This document shows, piece by piece, positions 16,681 to 24,963 of a stretch of DNA of 46,236 nt. The translations under genes were made by a program, and so were the position numbers. The stretch comes from Fidelibacterota bacterium (GTDB lineage: Bacteria; Fidelibacterota; UBA8477; JABMPR01). Under the pieces are notes generated by a model. That model saw only the letters and a program-made list of their open reading frames with translations. It was not told the DNA's origin and made no database searches. Location: the NCBI GenBank assembly GCA_021736185.1, contig JAIPGJ010000008.1, positions 1-46,236 on the forward strand. The letters run 5' to 3'. Position 1 is the stretch's first letter. Every line of letters starts with the position of its first letter.

Positions 16681-17517
16681 CGTCAGCAGAATCAGACCCG
16701 AAAGCGTGATGGCTCCTCCAAAGATCACATTCCAACCCACTATTTCGCCAAAAAACAACCATGCAAGAATTGAAGCCAGAATGGGTTCCCCAAAGGGCAT
16801 GGAGCCCACAATGGTGGGCCGCAGATACTTGACTGCATAGCTCATGCTATTATGCCCGATGAGGGTGGGTAGAATAATCAAACCCAACAACCACTTCGTG
16901 TCAGCCATCTGAAATCTTAGGTCAATCCCCAGACTGATGGTCATGATGGCCAGGGTCGCAGCAGCAATTAAATACAGCCAGCGTGTGTATAATATATTGG
17001 TGATATTTGTACGTACTCCCTGGGCAATAATCAGCACAACAGCCATAAATACCGAACTCGCCAGAGCATATAGATTACCCGTGGTTTCCTCAGCTCCCCA
17101 TTCAAAACCTGCGCCTTGAACAATGACGGCCCCACTAATGGCAATCCACAATCCTATCATGGCACCGAAGGCTAGCTTTTGTTTTAAAACGAAGCGCTCG
17201 TAAATAAGTGTAAAAAGAGGTGCCATGGTTGCAAACAGCGTGGCATTTGCGATGGAGGTGATCTTGACCGCCGAATAGAAGAACGCAAAATGCAATGCCA
17301 AGAATATCCCGGCTACAATAATGGCTGCATATTGTTTTTTATCCAGAGGGTTCTGTTTCTGAAAGCCGCCATGGCTCCACAAGAGGGTTGCTGCCCCAGC
17401 CATTCTCCAAAAAGCAATCGTGAGGGCGGCAAGTTCAGGAAGGAAGCGGGCCAGGGGAGCGCCAAAGCTGACCCCCAGGAGTCCAAAAACAAGAATGATA
17501 TAGACACGATTATTCAT
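16654..17517 (-). CDS. EamA/DMT-family transporter
   Basis: An inner-membrane protein with about ten transmembrane helices in two EamA repeats, of the drug/metabolite transporter superfamily. Typical features are the first helix GLLGVSFGAPLARFL, FWRMAGAATLL after it, and GEPILASILAWLFFGE before the last helices. Substrate unknown. The frame is open from a TTG at 17571, and ATGs occur at 17547, 17529 and 17517; none has a clear Shine-Dalgarno. I chose 17517 because it puts the first helix right after a short start, as usual for the family. It runs against the surrounding plus-strand sugar genes and overlaps the sialyltransferase-like gene tail to tail. Confidence 0.85.
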   Translation of the reverse strand: MNNRVYIILVFGLLGVSFGAPLARFLPELAALTIAFWRMAGAATLLWSHGGFQKQNPLDKKQYAAIIVAGIFLALHFAFFYSAVKITSIANATLFATMAPLFTLIYERFVLKQKLAFGAMIGLWIAISGAVIVQGAGFEWGAEETTGNLYALASSVFMAVVLIIAQGVRTNITNILYTRWLYLIAAATLAIMTISLGIDLRFQMADTKWLLGLIILPTLIGHNSMSYAVKYLRPTIVGSMPFGEPILASILAWLFFGEIVGWNVIFGGAITLSGLILLTLKRDRRRV

Positions 17518-17645
17518 GGCGTCGAACATAAACCGAGCGGGGCTCATGGACACGCGCTGTTTGATGTTCAATCATTTGCAAGGAATCAGCAGGCAAGGAT
17601 TAAAATTGTGGGCTGTGATAGGCTCCTCACCATATATATTGGACC

Positions 17646-18329
17646 ATGTCAATTTTTTGCATAATTCCAGCTCGAGGTGGTTCGAAAGGCGTTCCACACA
17701 AAAATATCGCGCCCTTCCTGGGTGAGCCATTAATTAGTCATTCCATTAAATATGCCCTGCAATCAAAATTGGTTGGTGGTGTCTTTGTTTCTACAGACGA
17801 TGAACAGATTTCGGAAATATCGAGAAGCTCTGGAGCTGTGGTGATCCCCAGGCCTGCAGATATTTCAGGTGATACAGCGACGACAGAATCCGCCATTTCA
17901 CATGCCATTCAATGGTGGCAGGATAAGGCTCTGACACCCGATATCATTGTTTTACTCCAGGCCACCAGTCCACTGCGACCAGAGGGCTCGCTGGATATTG
18001 CTCTGGAAAAGTTTCTGACTGGTGGGTTTGACTCTTTGCTTAGCATCTCTCCTACCCACAGATTTTTCTGGAAGATAGATGGTCATGAAGCACGAGCTGA
18101 ATATGATTTTGCCAAGCGACCAAGACGTCAAGATATGACTGAGGCTGATATCCGATATGTTGAGAATGGTTCCGTTTATGTATTCTCTTTAAACCATTTT
18201 AAGCGCACGGGAAACCGCCTTGGCGGCAAGATTGGTTATACCATTTTCACTGAAGAATTCAGCCCCGAGATAGACACAGCAAGTGATTTCACCTTACTGG
18301 AAAAAATTGCAGAAAACTTAAACCGTTAG
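17646..18329 (+). CDS. neuA: CMP-nonulosonate (sialic acid) cytidylyltransferase
   Basis: A 227-residue NeuA-family enzyme that activates a nonulosonic acid with CTP to give the CMP-sugar. Motifs: IPARGGSKGVPHKNI (nucleotide-binding), STDDEQISEI, ILLQATSPLRPEGSL, YVENGSVYVF and a C-terminal EIDTASDF. These separate it from KdsB. It may accept Neu5Ac, KDN or another nine-carbon acid; sequence alone does not decide. It is followed 17-29 bases later by NeuB, depending on the start used for that gene. The Shine-Dalgarno is weak. Confidence 0.92.
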   Translation: MSIFCIIPARGGSKGVPHKNIAPFLGEPLISHSIKYALQSKLVGGVFVSTDDEQISEISRSSGAVVIPRPADISGDTATTESAISHAIQWWQDKALTPDIIVLLQATSPLRPEGSLDIALEKFLTGGFDSLLSISPTHRFFWKIDGHEARAEYDFAKRPRRQDMTEADIRYVENGSVYVFSLNHFKRTGNRLGGKIGYTIFTEEFSPEIDTASDFTLLEKIAENLNR

Positions 18330-18358
18330 TTCGTTTTATTAAAATATTGGAGGTTGCT

Positions 18359-19408
18359 TTGCCAACTTTACAACTGGGTTCACAAATTGTAGGCGATAGC
18401 AAGCCAACCTATATCATCGCAGAAATTGGAATTAACCATCAGGGTGATATTGAAATTGCCAAAAAGCTGATTAAAGAGGCTGCTGACGCAGGAGCCAACG
18501 CGGTCAAATTTCAAAAACGGAGCATTAAGCGCATCCTCACTCATGAGGGCTTGGAAATGCCCTACGATAATCGCAATTCATTTGGCAAAACCTATGGTGA
18601 GCATAAACGGGCTTTGGAACTCTCGGAGCGCGATTATCATGAACTCCAGCGTTTTGCTGCTGAGCACCAGGTTGATTTTATCGCGTCTGGCTGGGATGAA
18701 GAGAGCATTGATTTTCTGGATGCGCTTGGTGTGCCTTTCTTTAAAATGGCTTCAGCAGATTTGACCAACCTTCCACTGCTCATACATACAGCAAAAAAGA
18801 ACAAACCCATGATCTTGTCCACAGGTATGGCGAACATGGAGATGGTGGAAATTGCAGTTAATGCGATCAAACCCTATGAGGTAGCTCTCTGCATTCTTCA
18901 GTGCACTTCAACATATCCCTCGGTGTTTGAAGAGGTTAATCTGCAGGTGATTCATACTTATAAACAGAACTTTCCAGAGGCCATTATTGGCTATTCCGGT
19001 CACGAATTAGGTATCGCCATTACCGAGGCCGCTGTAGCACTTGGAGCAAATATTGTTGAAAGACACTTTACTTTGGATCGAACCATGAAAGGTGGAGATC
19101 ATGCTGCCTCCCTGGAGCCCGGGGGATTCTCAAAGCTGGTGCGTGATATTCGCCATATTGAAGCTGCCATGGGTGGTCCAATCAAGCAGGTTCAAGAATC
19201 TGAAGTCCCCATATTCAAGAAATTAGGTAAAAGTGTTGTCTCTCTTGTTGAGCTTTCTGCAGGTACGGTTCTGACGCGGGATATGCTTACTACAAAAGGT
19301 CCCGGTACGGGTATTTCGCCGGCCCGGATGGATGAGCTTATTGGTAAAACCGTGAAAAACAATATTTCAGCTGATGTCGTAATCAAAGATGAAGACATTC
19401 GCTGGTAA
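18359..19408 (+). CDS. neuB: Nonulosonate synthase, NeuB family
   Basis: Condenses phosphoenolpyruvate with a mannose-type sugar or its 6-phosphate to give a nine-carbon acid. The TIM barrel carries YIIAEIGINHQGDIEIAKKL, NAVKFQKRS, DFIASGWDEESIDFL, PMILSTGMANMEM, ILQCTSTYP, IGYSGHELG and the metal-site segment RHFTLDRTMKGGDHAASLEP. The last 60 residues are the antifreeze-like SAF domain (RDMLTTKGPGTGISP). The frame opens with TTG at 18347, but GGAGG at 18349-18353 points to the TTG at 18359 (349 residues). Because a phosphatase gene follows, the product may be a 9-phosphate (KDN-9-P or Neu5Ac-9-P) rather than the free acid; that is inference. Confidence 0.92.
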   Translation: MPTLQLGSQIVGDSKPTYIIAEIGINHQGDIEIAKKLIKEAADAGANAVKFQKRSIKRILTHEGLEMPYDNRNSFGKTYGEHKRALELSERDYHELQRFAAEHQVDFIASGWDEESIDFLDALGVPFFKMASADLTNLPLLIHTAKKNKPMILSTGMANMEMVEIAVNAIKPYEVALCILQCTSTYPSVFEEVNLQVIHTYKQNFPEAIIGYSGHELGIAITEAAVALGANIVERHFTLDRTMKGGDHAASLEPGGFSKLVRDIRHIEAAMGGPIKQVQESEVPIFKKLGKSVVSLVELSAGTVLTRDMLTTKGPGTGISPARMDELIGKTVKNNISADVVIKDEDIRW

Positions 19409-19455
19409 AATGATTTTCAATTAACATTGAGAGATACCAACAACAGGAGTCATAA

Positions 19456-19953
19456 ATGATATCTGAACAATTTCAGGCCAAAGCCCGGAAGATTAAATTA
19501 GTAGTTTCTGATATCGATGGTGTCTGGACAGATGCGAAGATTTACTACACTGCTGACGGTGAATTAATGAAAGCGTTCAGCTATTACGATGGCATGGCGA
19601 CCTATCTCCTGACCGAAGCAAATATTAAAACGGCAATCATAACAGGCGAAAATTCACAACCCGTCGCCCAAAGAGCCAAAAAGCTGAAGATCGAGGATGT
19701 CTTTCTTGGGGTTAGTAATAAGCTGGAAGTTTTTGAGTCACTCCTGGTGAAATATCAACTCCACCCATCAGAGGCAGCCTATATCGGCGATGATATAAAT
19801 GACTACGAGGTTATGCAGGTAGCTGGCCTCACTGCGGCTCCTTCAAACACGCCGGCTTTTCATATTCTTAAACCAGATATTTTGTTGACCCGCGCTGGTG
19901 GTGATGGCGCTTTTCGTGAGTTTGCTGATCTCATCATAGCCTCTCAGCAATGA
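19456..19953 (+). CDS. KdsC-fold phosphatase, probably KDN-/sialic acid-9-phosphate
   Basis: A 165-residue HAD phosphatase of the C0 (KdsC-like) group, which has no cap domain and acts as a tetramer. The catalytic Asp19 and Asp21 lie in VVSDIDGVWTDAKIYY, Thr63 in IITGE, Lys in GVSNKLEVF and YIGDDINDYEVM is the acidic loop. KdsC of E. coli has Arg after TG (TGRKA) and Thr eleven residues on; here these are Glu65 and Lys76. As I recall, the Bacteroides thetaiotaomicron KDN-9-phosphate phosphatase has exactly that Glu/Lys pair as specificity residues. With NeuA and NeuB just upstream, this is probably the 9-phosphatase of the same pathway. A clear AGGAG precedes the ATG. Confidence 0.85.
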   Translation: MISEQFQAKARKIKLVVSDIDGVWTDAKIYYTADGELMKAFSYYDGMATYLLTEANIKTAIITGENSQPVAQRAKKLKIEDVFLGVSNKLEVFESLLVKYQLHPSEAAYIGDDINDYEVMQVAGLTAAPSNTPAFHILKPDILLTRAGGDGAFREFADLIIASQQ

Positions 19954-21233
19954 AAACTCTTTTTTATTTATTTTATAATATCCTTATTTATCTAGCCCTG
20001 CCCTTTGCATGGCTGGCTGCATATTTTAACGATAAATTCGGTGGAAGCTTCGCTGGACAAAAGCAAATATTCTCAAGAGTTTTAAGTTTTAACGATAAAG
20101 TTAAGGATAACCCAAAACCAATTATTTGGACGCATGCCGCCTCAGCAGGTGAGTTTGAGCAAATGCGACCCGTACTGACCAGACTGTCGGAAATGGACGT
20201 CTACATATTTCAAACCTTTACTTCATCTACCATCTATTTTAAAGCTTCCCAGAATAAGATTTTTGATGGCGTGTGCTTTTTACCGTGGGATATATATCCG
20301 CGGGTGAATCGTTTTGTTACACAACTTAAGCCTGATCTTTTAATCAATACCAGGCATGATATTTGGCCAAACCTGTTACTGTCACTTCACCGAAACCAGG
20401 TACGCAATATTTTGATCAATGCCAATCTTTATAAGAATTCAAAACGAATGCTCCCGGGAATCAAGCAACTTAATTCTCTCGTTTTTAATCAAATTAATCA
20501 TATGTATACAGGCTCGGCTTCTCTCAAAGCATTATTAGAACAAATATATTCAGGACCCATTGATATCGTAGGTGACTCGCGGTTCGATCAAGTTGATGAA
20601 CGATCCCGAATAAACCTAGAAATGTTGATAAGTGAGGAATTAATCGCTGACCGCCGGGTCGTTGTCTATGGGTCTGTAGGCAATAGTGACTTAAAGATCA
20701 TTACCTCCGCTATCGCTCAAGCCCCTACTGACAGGGCCTTTACCCATATCATCGTGACTCACGAAACCTCGGAAAGAGACCTGATACCCTGGGATTCGGA
20801 ACTCTTCAGGCTTAAGGTTAAATCCATACGTAAATCTGAGCTTGAACAATTCAAAGGGGAGTCTGTGATTATCTGGGATAGCGTTGGCCAATTGGCTGAC
20901 CTGTATAAATATGCTGACCTCGCCTATATTGGAGCTGGCTTTGACGCCGGGGTACACTCTGTGACAGAAGCAGCAATCTACCATGTGCCGTGCTCACACG
21001 GTCCCAAGTATGATATTCTTGCTGAAGCGATTGATCTTGTGGAAGCGGAGCTATCCATGGTGATTCATGAAGCGCAAGATCTTGTAAAATTTCTGTCGCT
21101 GTCAGCTCAAGAGATTGGTTCGCTTTCGAGTCGAATAGAAGTCTTTGTCAATGATCGTCTTGGCGCAACAAATAAAATTATTGAGAGCGAGCCCTTACTT
21201 CAGTCCCTATTCCACAACAAAATTAAGCAGTAA
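19950..21233 (+). CDS. WaaA/KdtA-like lipid A sugar-acid transferase, atypical
   Basis: A 427-residue GT30-type protein with an N-terminal membrane anchor (about 1-25). WaaA moves Kdo from CMP-Kdo onto lipid A at the inner membrane. Hallmarks: WTHAASAGEFEQMRP with the catalytic-type Glu68, IVGDSRFDQV in the middle, and YIGAGFDAGVHSVTEAA near the C-terminus. The conserved Glu-Thr-Glu before IWPN (METELWPN in E. coli) is replaced by Arg135-His-Asp137. The ATG overlaps the stop of the phosphatase gene (ATGA), so its synthesis is tied to the NeuA/NeuB/phosphatase genes rather than to Kdo genes. It could therefore use CMP-KDN or CMP-sialic acid; this is inference. It overlaps the PNGase F-like gene tail to tail. 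Confidence 0.82.
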   Translation: MKTLFYLFYNILIYLALPFAWLAAYFNDKFGGSFAGQKQIFSRVLSFNDKVKDNPKPIIWTHAASAGEFEQMRPVLTRLSEMDVYIFQTFTSSTIYFKASQNKIFDGVCFLPWDIYPRVNRFVTQLKPDLLINTRHDIWPNLLLSLHRNQVRNILINANLYKNSKRMLPGIKQLNSLVFNQINHMYTGSASLKALLEQIYSGPIDIVGDSRFDQVDERSRINLEMLISEELIADRRVVVYGSVGNSDLKIITSAIAQAPTDRAFTHIIVTHETSERDLIPWDSELFRLKVKSIRKSELEQFKGESVIIWDSVGQLADLYKYADLAYIGAGFDAGVHSVTEAAIYHVPCSHGPKYDILAEAIDLVEAELSMVIHEAQDLVKFLSLSAQEIGSLSSRIEVFVNDRLGATNKIIESEPLLQSLFHNKIKQ

Positions 21234-22889
21234 TTCCTGACCATAATCTGACGGGAAAGTCATCAGCGTATCGCCATTCAAGGATTCAATCTGTACCTGA
21301 CCGTTGATTCCCACCTGCTCGGGTGCATCGTTTCTATTCCACCAGTGTATTGAAATGCCGTCCTGCATATCATCAATAAACTTCAACTCATAACTTCCCC
21401 GGGACAATTCGATGGGCAGTCTATAGTTTGTGCTGTCTTTGAACTCATCTTGATAATACCAGACCATCCCGGTGACATCTTTGATATATAGCCGGTTCTC
21501 TGCTGCACGACCCAGATTGTTAGTTTTAATAGATAATATAAACTCCCGTGGCAAGGTTCTCGGGTTCACATAATTTGAAACCAATATGTTGTTGCTAAGA
21601 TCCTCATCTTTAATGTCAGTGGGTAACTCTATTTCTACTTCAAATATTCCTGGCTCTCGCATCTTCTTCCAGCTAAGTGCCGGGAGTGTGACTTCTTCAG
21701 ATTCCAGAAAATTCAGGTTCCCTTTCCAGAATACCTTTTTCTTTCTGCTGCCATTTATTCCATATTTAATCGTAAGATCGCTTATGGAAAATTGCCCCTG
21801 GTTGCTAATGACTATCCTGGGGTTACCGCTACTCGGATTTAGGCGACTGAATTGATCTTCTGAATTCGGGACTAAAATCTCGGCAACCGCTACATCATAT
21901 CTAAACTTTGGCGGACCATAACTAAACAGTTGATGGCTCATTCTGAAGGTTCCGTCTTTTTCGCCACTATCCCTGAAAGGTTCAATGCTATAATCAAGAG
22001 TGATGGTATCGCCTGGTGATACTTTCGGAGTCAGTTCAAATTCATATTCATCAACTTTTGTCCCCGGACACCAGCCAGCCCGATCGAAAGGCCAGGTACC
22101 ACCCTGGGGAAATATTGGATTGTTGCCGCAATCCTTCCAAACATTCCATCTGTATGTCTCCCACCCATTGAGTCTATAGGTGTGAGTTTTACTGTCCCAC
22201 TCGCAACAATTAAATGGTCCGGCATGCCCATGCCCCGAGATGATCGCTTTTAATCTGAAAGCTTTAGCTTCAGCCGATAATATAATGTGTTTCTCCTTTA
22301 ACAAACTATCTGTTGCAAGATATTCATATTTGTATTCACCATACGGATAAACATTTTCAACGGAAAGAACTTCTCTGGCCGGCATTCCTTTAATAAATAC
22401 AAACTGCAAATTCAGCAATTCTTGATTATTCCCGGTAATTAACTCCCGCTCACCCGTGAGCAAGGGGGCATACTCGGTGATATCATAAACCCACTCCCAT
22501 CCGGTTGCCCCACCCAACTTCAGGCGCTTGCCATAGGGCGTTACAAAACTTCCCAGCGTAAATATCTCCAAAGTATCGTTTCGGGGAACCTTGATAAAAG
22601 TGTTCCAGATATAATCCCATTCACCACAGGGATAGGCATCCCCTGCAGTTGCAGAATCACATTTTAAAGTCTGGACCATCAATATTTTTGACCACTGGAT
22701 ATTATCCTCCGGGAACTTAACGATAGTTTTATATTGGGCATTCCATCCGATAGGGCTTGGATCATTAAAAGTGATTGGATTAATTCGTAATGTATCACCC
22801 GACCATGTTTGGCCATCAGCAACATTGGCAATTAAAGCCACTGCTAAAATCATTAACTTATATTTATCCATAAAACTTCTAACTATCAT
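21207..22889 (-). CDS. PNGase F-like secreted protein
   Basis: A 560-residue exported protein that resembles peptide-N-glycosidase F, the Flavobacterium enzyme that releases N-glycans by cleaving the Asn-GlcNAc amide. A signal peptide (hydrophobic LMILAVALIANV, cleavage near ADGQ) is followed by the two PNGase jelly-roll domains. CGEWDYIWN fits the Asp60 region and GHGHAGPFNCCEWDSKTH the Glu206 region of the model enzyme. The last 200 residues form beta-rich domains (CARDB-like, then a RGSYELKF repeat-type end). The start is the ATG at 22889, after GAGGTGG at good spacing; the longer frame to 22952 runs into a stem-loop. Activity on glycoproteins is inferred. The gene converges with the WaaA-like gene. 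Confidence 0.8.
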   Translation of the reverse strand: MIVRSFMDKYKLMILAVALIANVADGQTWSGDTLRINPITFNDPSPIGWNAQYKTIVKFPEDNIQWSKILMVQTLKCDSATAGDAYPCGEWDYIWNTFIKVPRNDTLEIFTLGSFVTPYGKRLKLGGATGWEWVYDITEYAPLLTGERELITGNNQELLNLQFVFIKGMPAREVLSVENVYPYGEYKYEYLATDSLLKEKHIILSAEAKAFRLKAIISGHGHAGPFNCCEWDSKTHTYRLNGWETYRWNVWKDCGNNPIFPQGGTWPFDRAGWCPGTKVDEYEFELTPKVSPGDTITLDYSIEPFRDSGEKDGTFRMSHQLFSYGPPKFRYDVAVAEILVPNSEDQFSRLNPSSGNPRIVISNQGQFSISDLTIKYGINGSRKKKVFWKGNLNFLESEEVTLPALSWKKMREPGIFEVEIELPTDIKDEDLSNNILVSNYVNPRTLPREFILSIKTNNLGRAAENRLYIKDVTGMVWYYQDEFKDSTNYRLPIELSRGSYELKFIDDMQDGISIHWWNRNDAPEQVGINGQVQIESLNGDTLMTFPSDYGQELLLNFVVE

Positions 22890-22941
22890 AAGCACCACCT
22901 CAAGAGTCTTAATTCTATACGGTCTTGTTTTATTTAAATAG

Positions 22942-22990
22942 AATCGCCTCACTATTTCCCATGGTACTTCGTGGTAATAGTCAGGCGATT
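22942..22990 (-). terminator. Stem-loop after thiol peroxidase gene
   Basis: Arms at 22942-22956 and 22976-22990 pair over 15 positions with one mismatch around a 19-base loop. Read on the minus strand it lies 27 bases past the tpx stop and is followed by CTATTTAAAT, so it probably ends tpx transcription, though the T-run is short. It sits before the PNGase F-like Shine-Dalgarno. Confidence 0.55.
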
Positions 22991-23016
22991 AAATTTATGC
23001 CATTATAGCAAAGGCC

Positions 23017-23517
23017 TTACCCTAGATGAGCGATAACCTCATCATAGTCGGGTTCATCGGATAAAACTGGAACCTGTTGTGTATATTCCACCTTCCCTTC
23101 GGTGGAAACAACAATGACAACACGTGACAGAAAACCTTTCATGGGTCCATCAATCAGTTGAAGGCCATAGTCTTTGCCAAATTGACCCGTTTCAAAGTCT
23201 GAAAGTGTTACAACATTTTCAAGTCCTTCAGCCCCACAAAAACGTGATTGCGCGAAGGGTGTATCTCTGGAAATACATAAAACCTTGGTATCAGGGAGCT
23301 TGCCTGCCAGCTGATTGAAATATCGAACCGAAGCTGCACAAGTGCCTGTATCGAGACTGGGAAAAATATTTAATACCAGTCTGGACCCTTTGAAATCTGC
23401 CATTGAAACACGCGATAGATTTTTTGCCACTAGCTCAAAATCCATGGCTTTCGATCCCAGCTTAGGCAGGTTACCGATGGTATGTATTGGCTTGTCTTTA
23501 AGTGTAATTGTTGCCAT
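23017..23517 (-). CDS. tpx: Thiol peroxidase
   Basis: Atypical two-Cys peroxiredoxin that reduces hydrogen and alkyl peroxides with thioredoxin. In 166 residues it has the peroxidatic Cys60 in SLDTGTCAASVRYFN and the resolving Cys94 in AQSRFCGAEGL, at almost the same positions as in E. coli Tpx (61 and 95). RPL-type C-terminal strand YTQQVPVLSDEPDYD is also typical. No signal peptide is seen. A GAAGGA Shine-Dalgarno precedes the ATG. A perfect palindrome lies 36 bases upstream and a stem-loop follows the stop, so the gene is probably a single unit. Confidence 0.97.
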   Translation of the reverse strand: MATITLKDKPIHTIGNLPKLGSKAMDFELVAKNLSRVSMADFKGSRLVLNIFPSLDTGTCAASVRYFNQLAGKLPDTKVLCISRDTPFAQSRFCGAEGLENVVTLSDFETGQFGKDYGLQLIDGPMKGFLSRVVIVVSTEGKVEYTQQVPVLSDEPDYDEVIAHLG

Positions 23518-23552
23518 AATAATGTCCTTCTTTTTAAAATAAAATGTTACGC

Positions 23553-23568
23553 ATATCCCCTGGGATAT
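23553..23568. promoter_or_regulatory. Palindrome upstream of tpx, operator candidate
   Basis: ATATCCC-CT-GGGATAT is a perfect 16-base palindrome located 36-51 bases upstream of the tpx ATG. The position fits an operator in or near the tpx promoter. It does not match the PerR or OxyR consensus I know. No clear -35/-10 pair with standard spacing was found around it. Confidence 0.4.
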
Positions 23569-23688
23569 TTCGTTCCAATCTAATTATTTTTGGAAATCAA
23601 TTGGCATATGGAATCCCGAAAACCACTTTTTAACAAAATCTTTTATCAAAAATTATCTGAGAATGCTGCATACGCCAGATGAATAATT

Positions 23689-24954
23689 TTAAGGGGTTCT
23701 ACGTCCTGATGGTCCACGGCGTCTGGACCGGCTGTTTCCACCGCCTTTATTGGATGAATTTGATTTTCTTCTCAACCCAAATGGTACGGCTGCATCTTTC
23801 GCCTCTACTTCAGGCTCATAATTCAAAAATGGATGTTCTGAAACGACTTCTATTTTTTGTCTGATAAGCTTTTCTATATCTCGCAGATAGGCTTTCTCTT
23901 CGCTATCACAAAACGAAAGTGCGATACCACTGGCCCCGGCCCTCCCCGTTCTGCCGATGCGGTGAACATAGGTCTCAGAAATATTGGGCAGGTCATAATT
24001 CACCACGTGGGATAATTCATCAACATCAATACCGCGGGCCGCGATGTCGGTGGCAACCAAGACTTTGGTCTCTCCACTTTTAAAGTTCCCCAGTGCCCTT
24101 TGACGAGCAGTCTGTGATTTATTGCTGTGGATAGCTTCTGCTGAAATTCCAGCTCGATCCAAAAACTTGACAATTTTATTGGCACCATGTTTTGTCCGCG
24201 AAAAAACCAGAACTGATTCCATGGGCGTCGTGTTTAATAGATGAATTAGCAGTTTTGTCTTGCCAGGTTTGCTCACGAAGTAGACCGCTTGATCTACTTT
24301 TTCTGCAGTGGTCTGATTGGGTGTTACTGACACTTTTTCGGGGTTGCCCAGTATTTTACGTGAGAGAGCTACAATATCTGGAGGCATCGTTGCAGAGAAA
24401 AATAGAGATTGACGCTTGGCTGGCAATAAGGCGATGAGCTTACGAATATCATGAATAAAGCCCATATCTAACATTCTATCAGCTTCATCAAGGACTGAAT
24501 ACTCCACGTCCTTCAAGCTGATAAATCCTTGACCAATGAGATCCAGAAGTCGACCGGGAGTTGCTACGAGTATGTCGATACCCCGCTCAAGAATTTTTGT
24601 CTGAGCTCCCTGTTTCACACCGCCAAAAATGACGGTATTCTTTAAACCAGTGAATTTTCCATAGACACTAAAACTCTCACCAATCTGAATCGCCAGTTCC
24701 CGGGTGGGTGTCACGATAAGGGCCTTGATTTTGCGAAAACCCCTGTTGTTTTGTTGCTTCAAATAAAGATGCTGGAGGATGGGGATCGCAAATGCCGCTG
24801 TTTTCCCTGTGCCTGTCTGAGCACAACCGAGCAAGTCTTTACCCTGCAATAGAATTGGAATGGACTGTTCCTGAATGGGTGTGGGATGAGTATAGCCTTC
24901 AGCGATTAAGGCTCTTAGGATGGGGTCAATAACCCCTAATTGTTGGAAGGTCAT
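23689..24954 (-). CDS. rhlE: DEAD-box RNA helicase, RhlE type
   Basis: ATP-dependent RNA helicase, 421 residues, with all motifs: Q motif ([12 protein letters not shown]), AQTGTGKT at about 42-49, [51 protein letters not shown] and [10 protein letters not shown]. The C-terminus is a short basic tail rich in Arg, Ser and Gly, as in RhlE proteins that act in ribosome assembly and RNA decay. It starts nine bases after the DeaD-like helicase gene, so the two are probably made from one transcript. Confidence 0.95.
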   Translation of the reverse strand: MTFQQLGVIDPILRALIAEGYTHPTPIQEQSIPILLQGKDLLGCAQTGTGKTAAFAIPILQHLYLKQQNNRGFRKIKALIVTPTRELAIQIGESFSVYGKFTGLKNTVIFGGVKQGAQTKILERGIDILVATPGRLLDLIGQGFISLKDVEYSVLDEADRMLDMGFIHDIRKLIALLPAKRQSLFFSATMPPDIVALSRKILGNPEKVSVTPNQTTAEKVDQAVYFVSKPGKTKLLIHLLNTTPMESVLVFSRTKHGANKIVKFLDRAGISAEAIHSNKSQTARQRALGNFKSGETKVLVATDIAARGIDVDELSHVVNYDLPNISETYVHRIGRTGRAGASGIALSFCDSEEKAYLRDIEKLIRQKIEVVSEHPFLNYEPEVEAKDAAVPFGLRRKSNSSNKGGGNSRSRRRGPSGRRTP

Positions 24955-24963
24955 GCTATGCTA

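Noticed and set aside
16654-17517. EamA transporter as exporter of the sialic acid-type sugar.
   Set aside because: It is on the opposite strand and EamA substrates cannot be read from the sequence.
16654-21233. Two tail-to-tail gene overlaps of the same length, 27 bases (16654-16680 and 21207-21233).
   Set aside because: The overlap sequences differ and equal length looks like chance.
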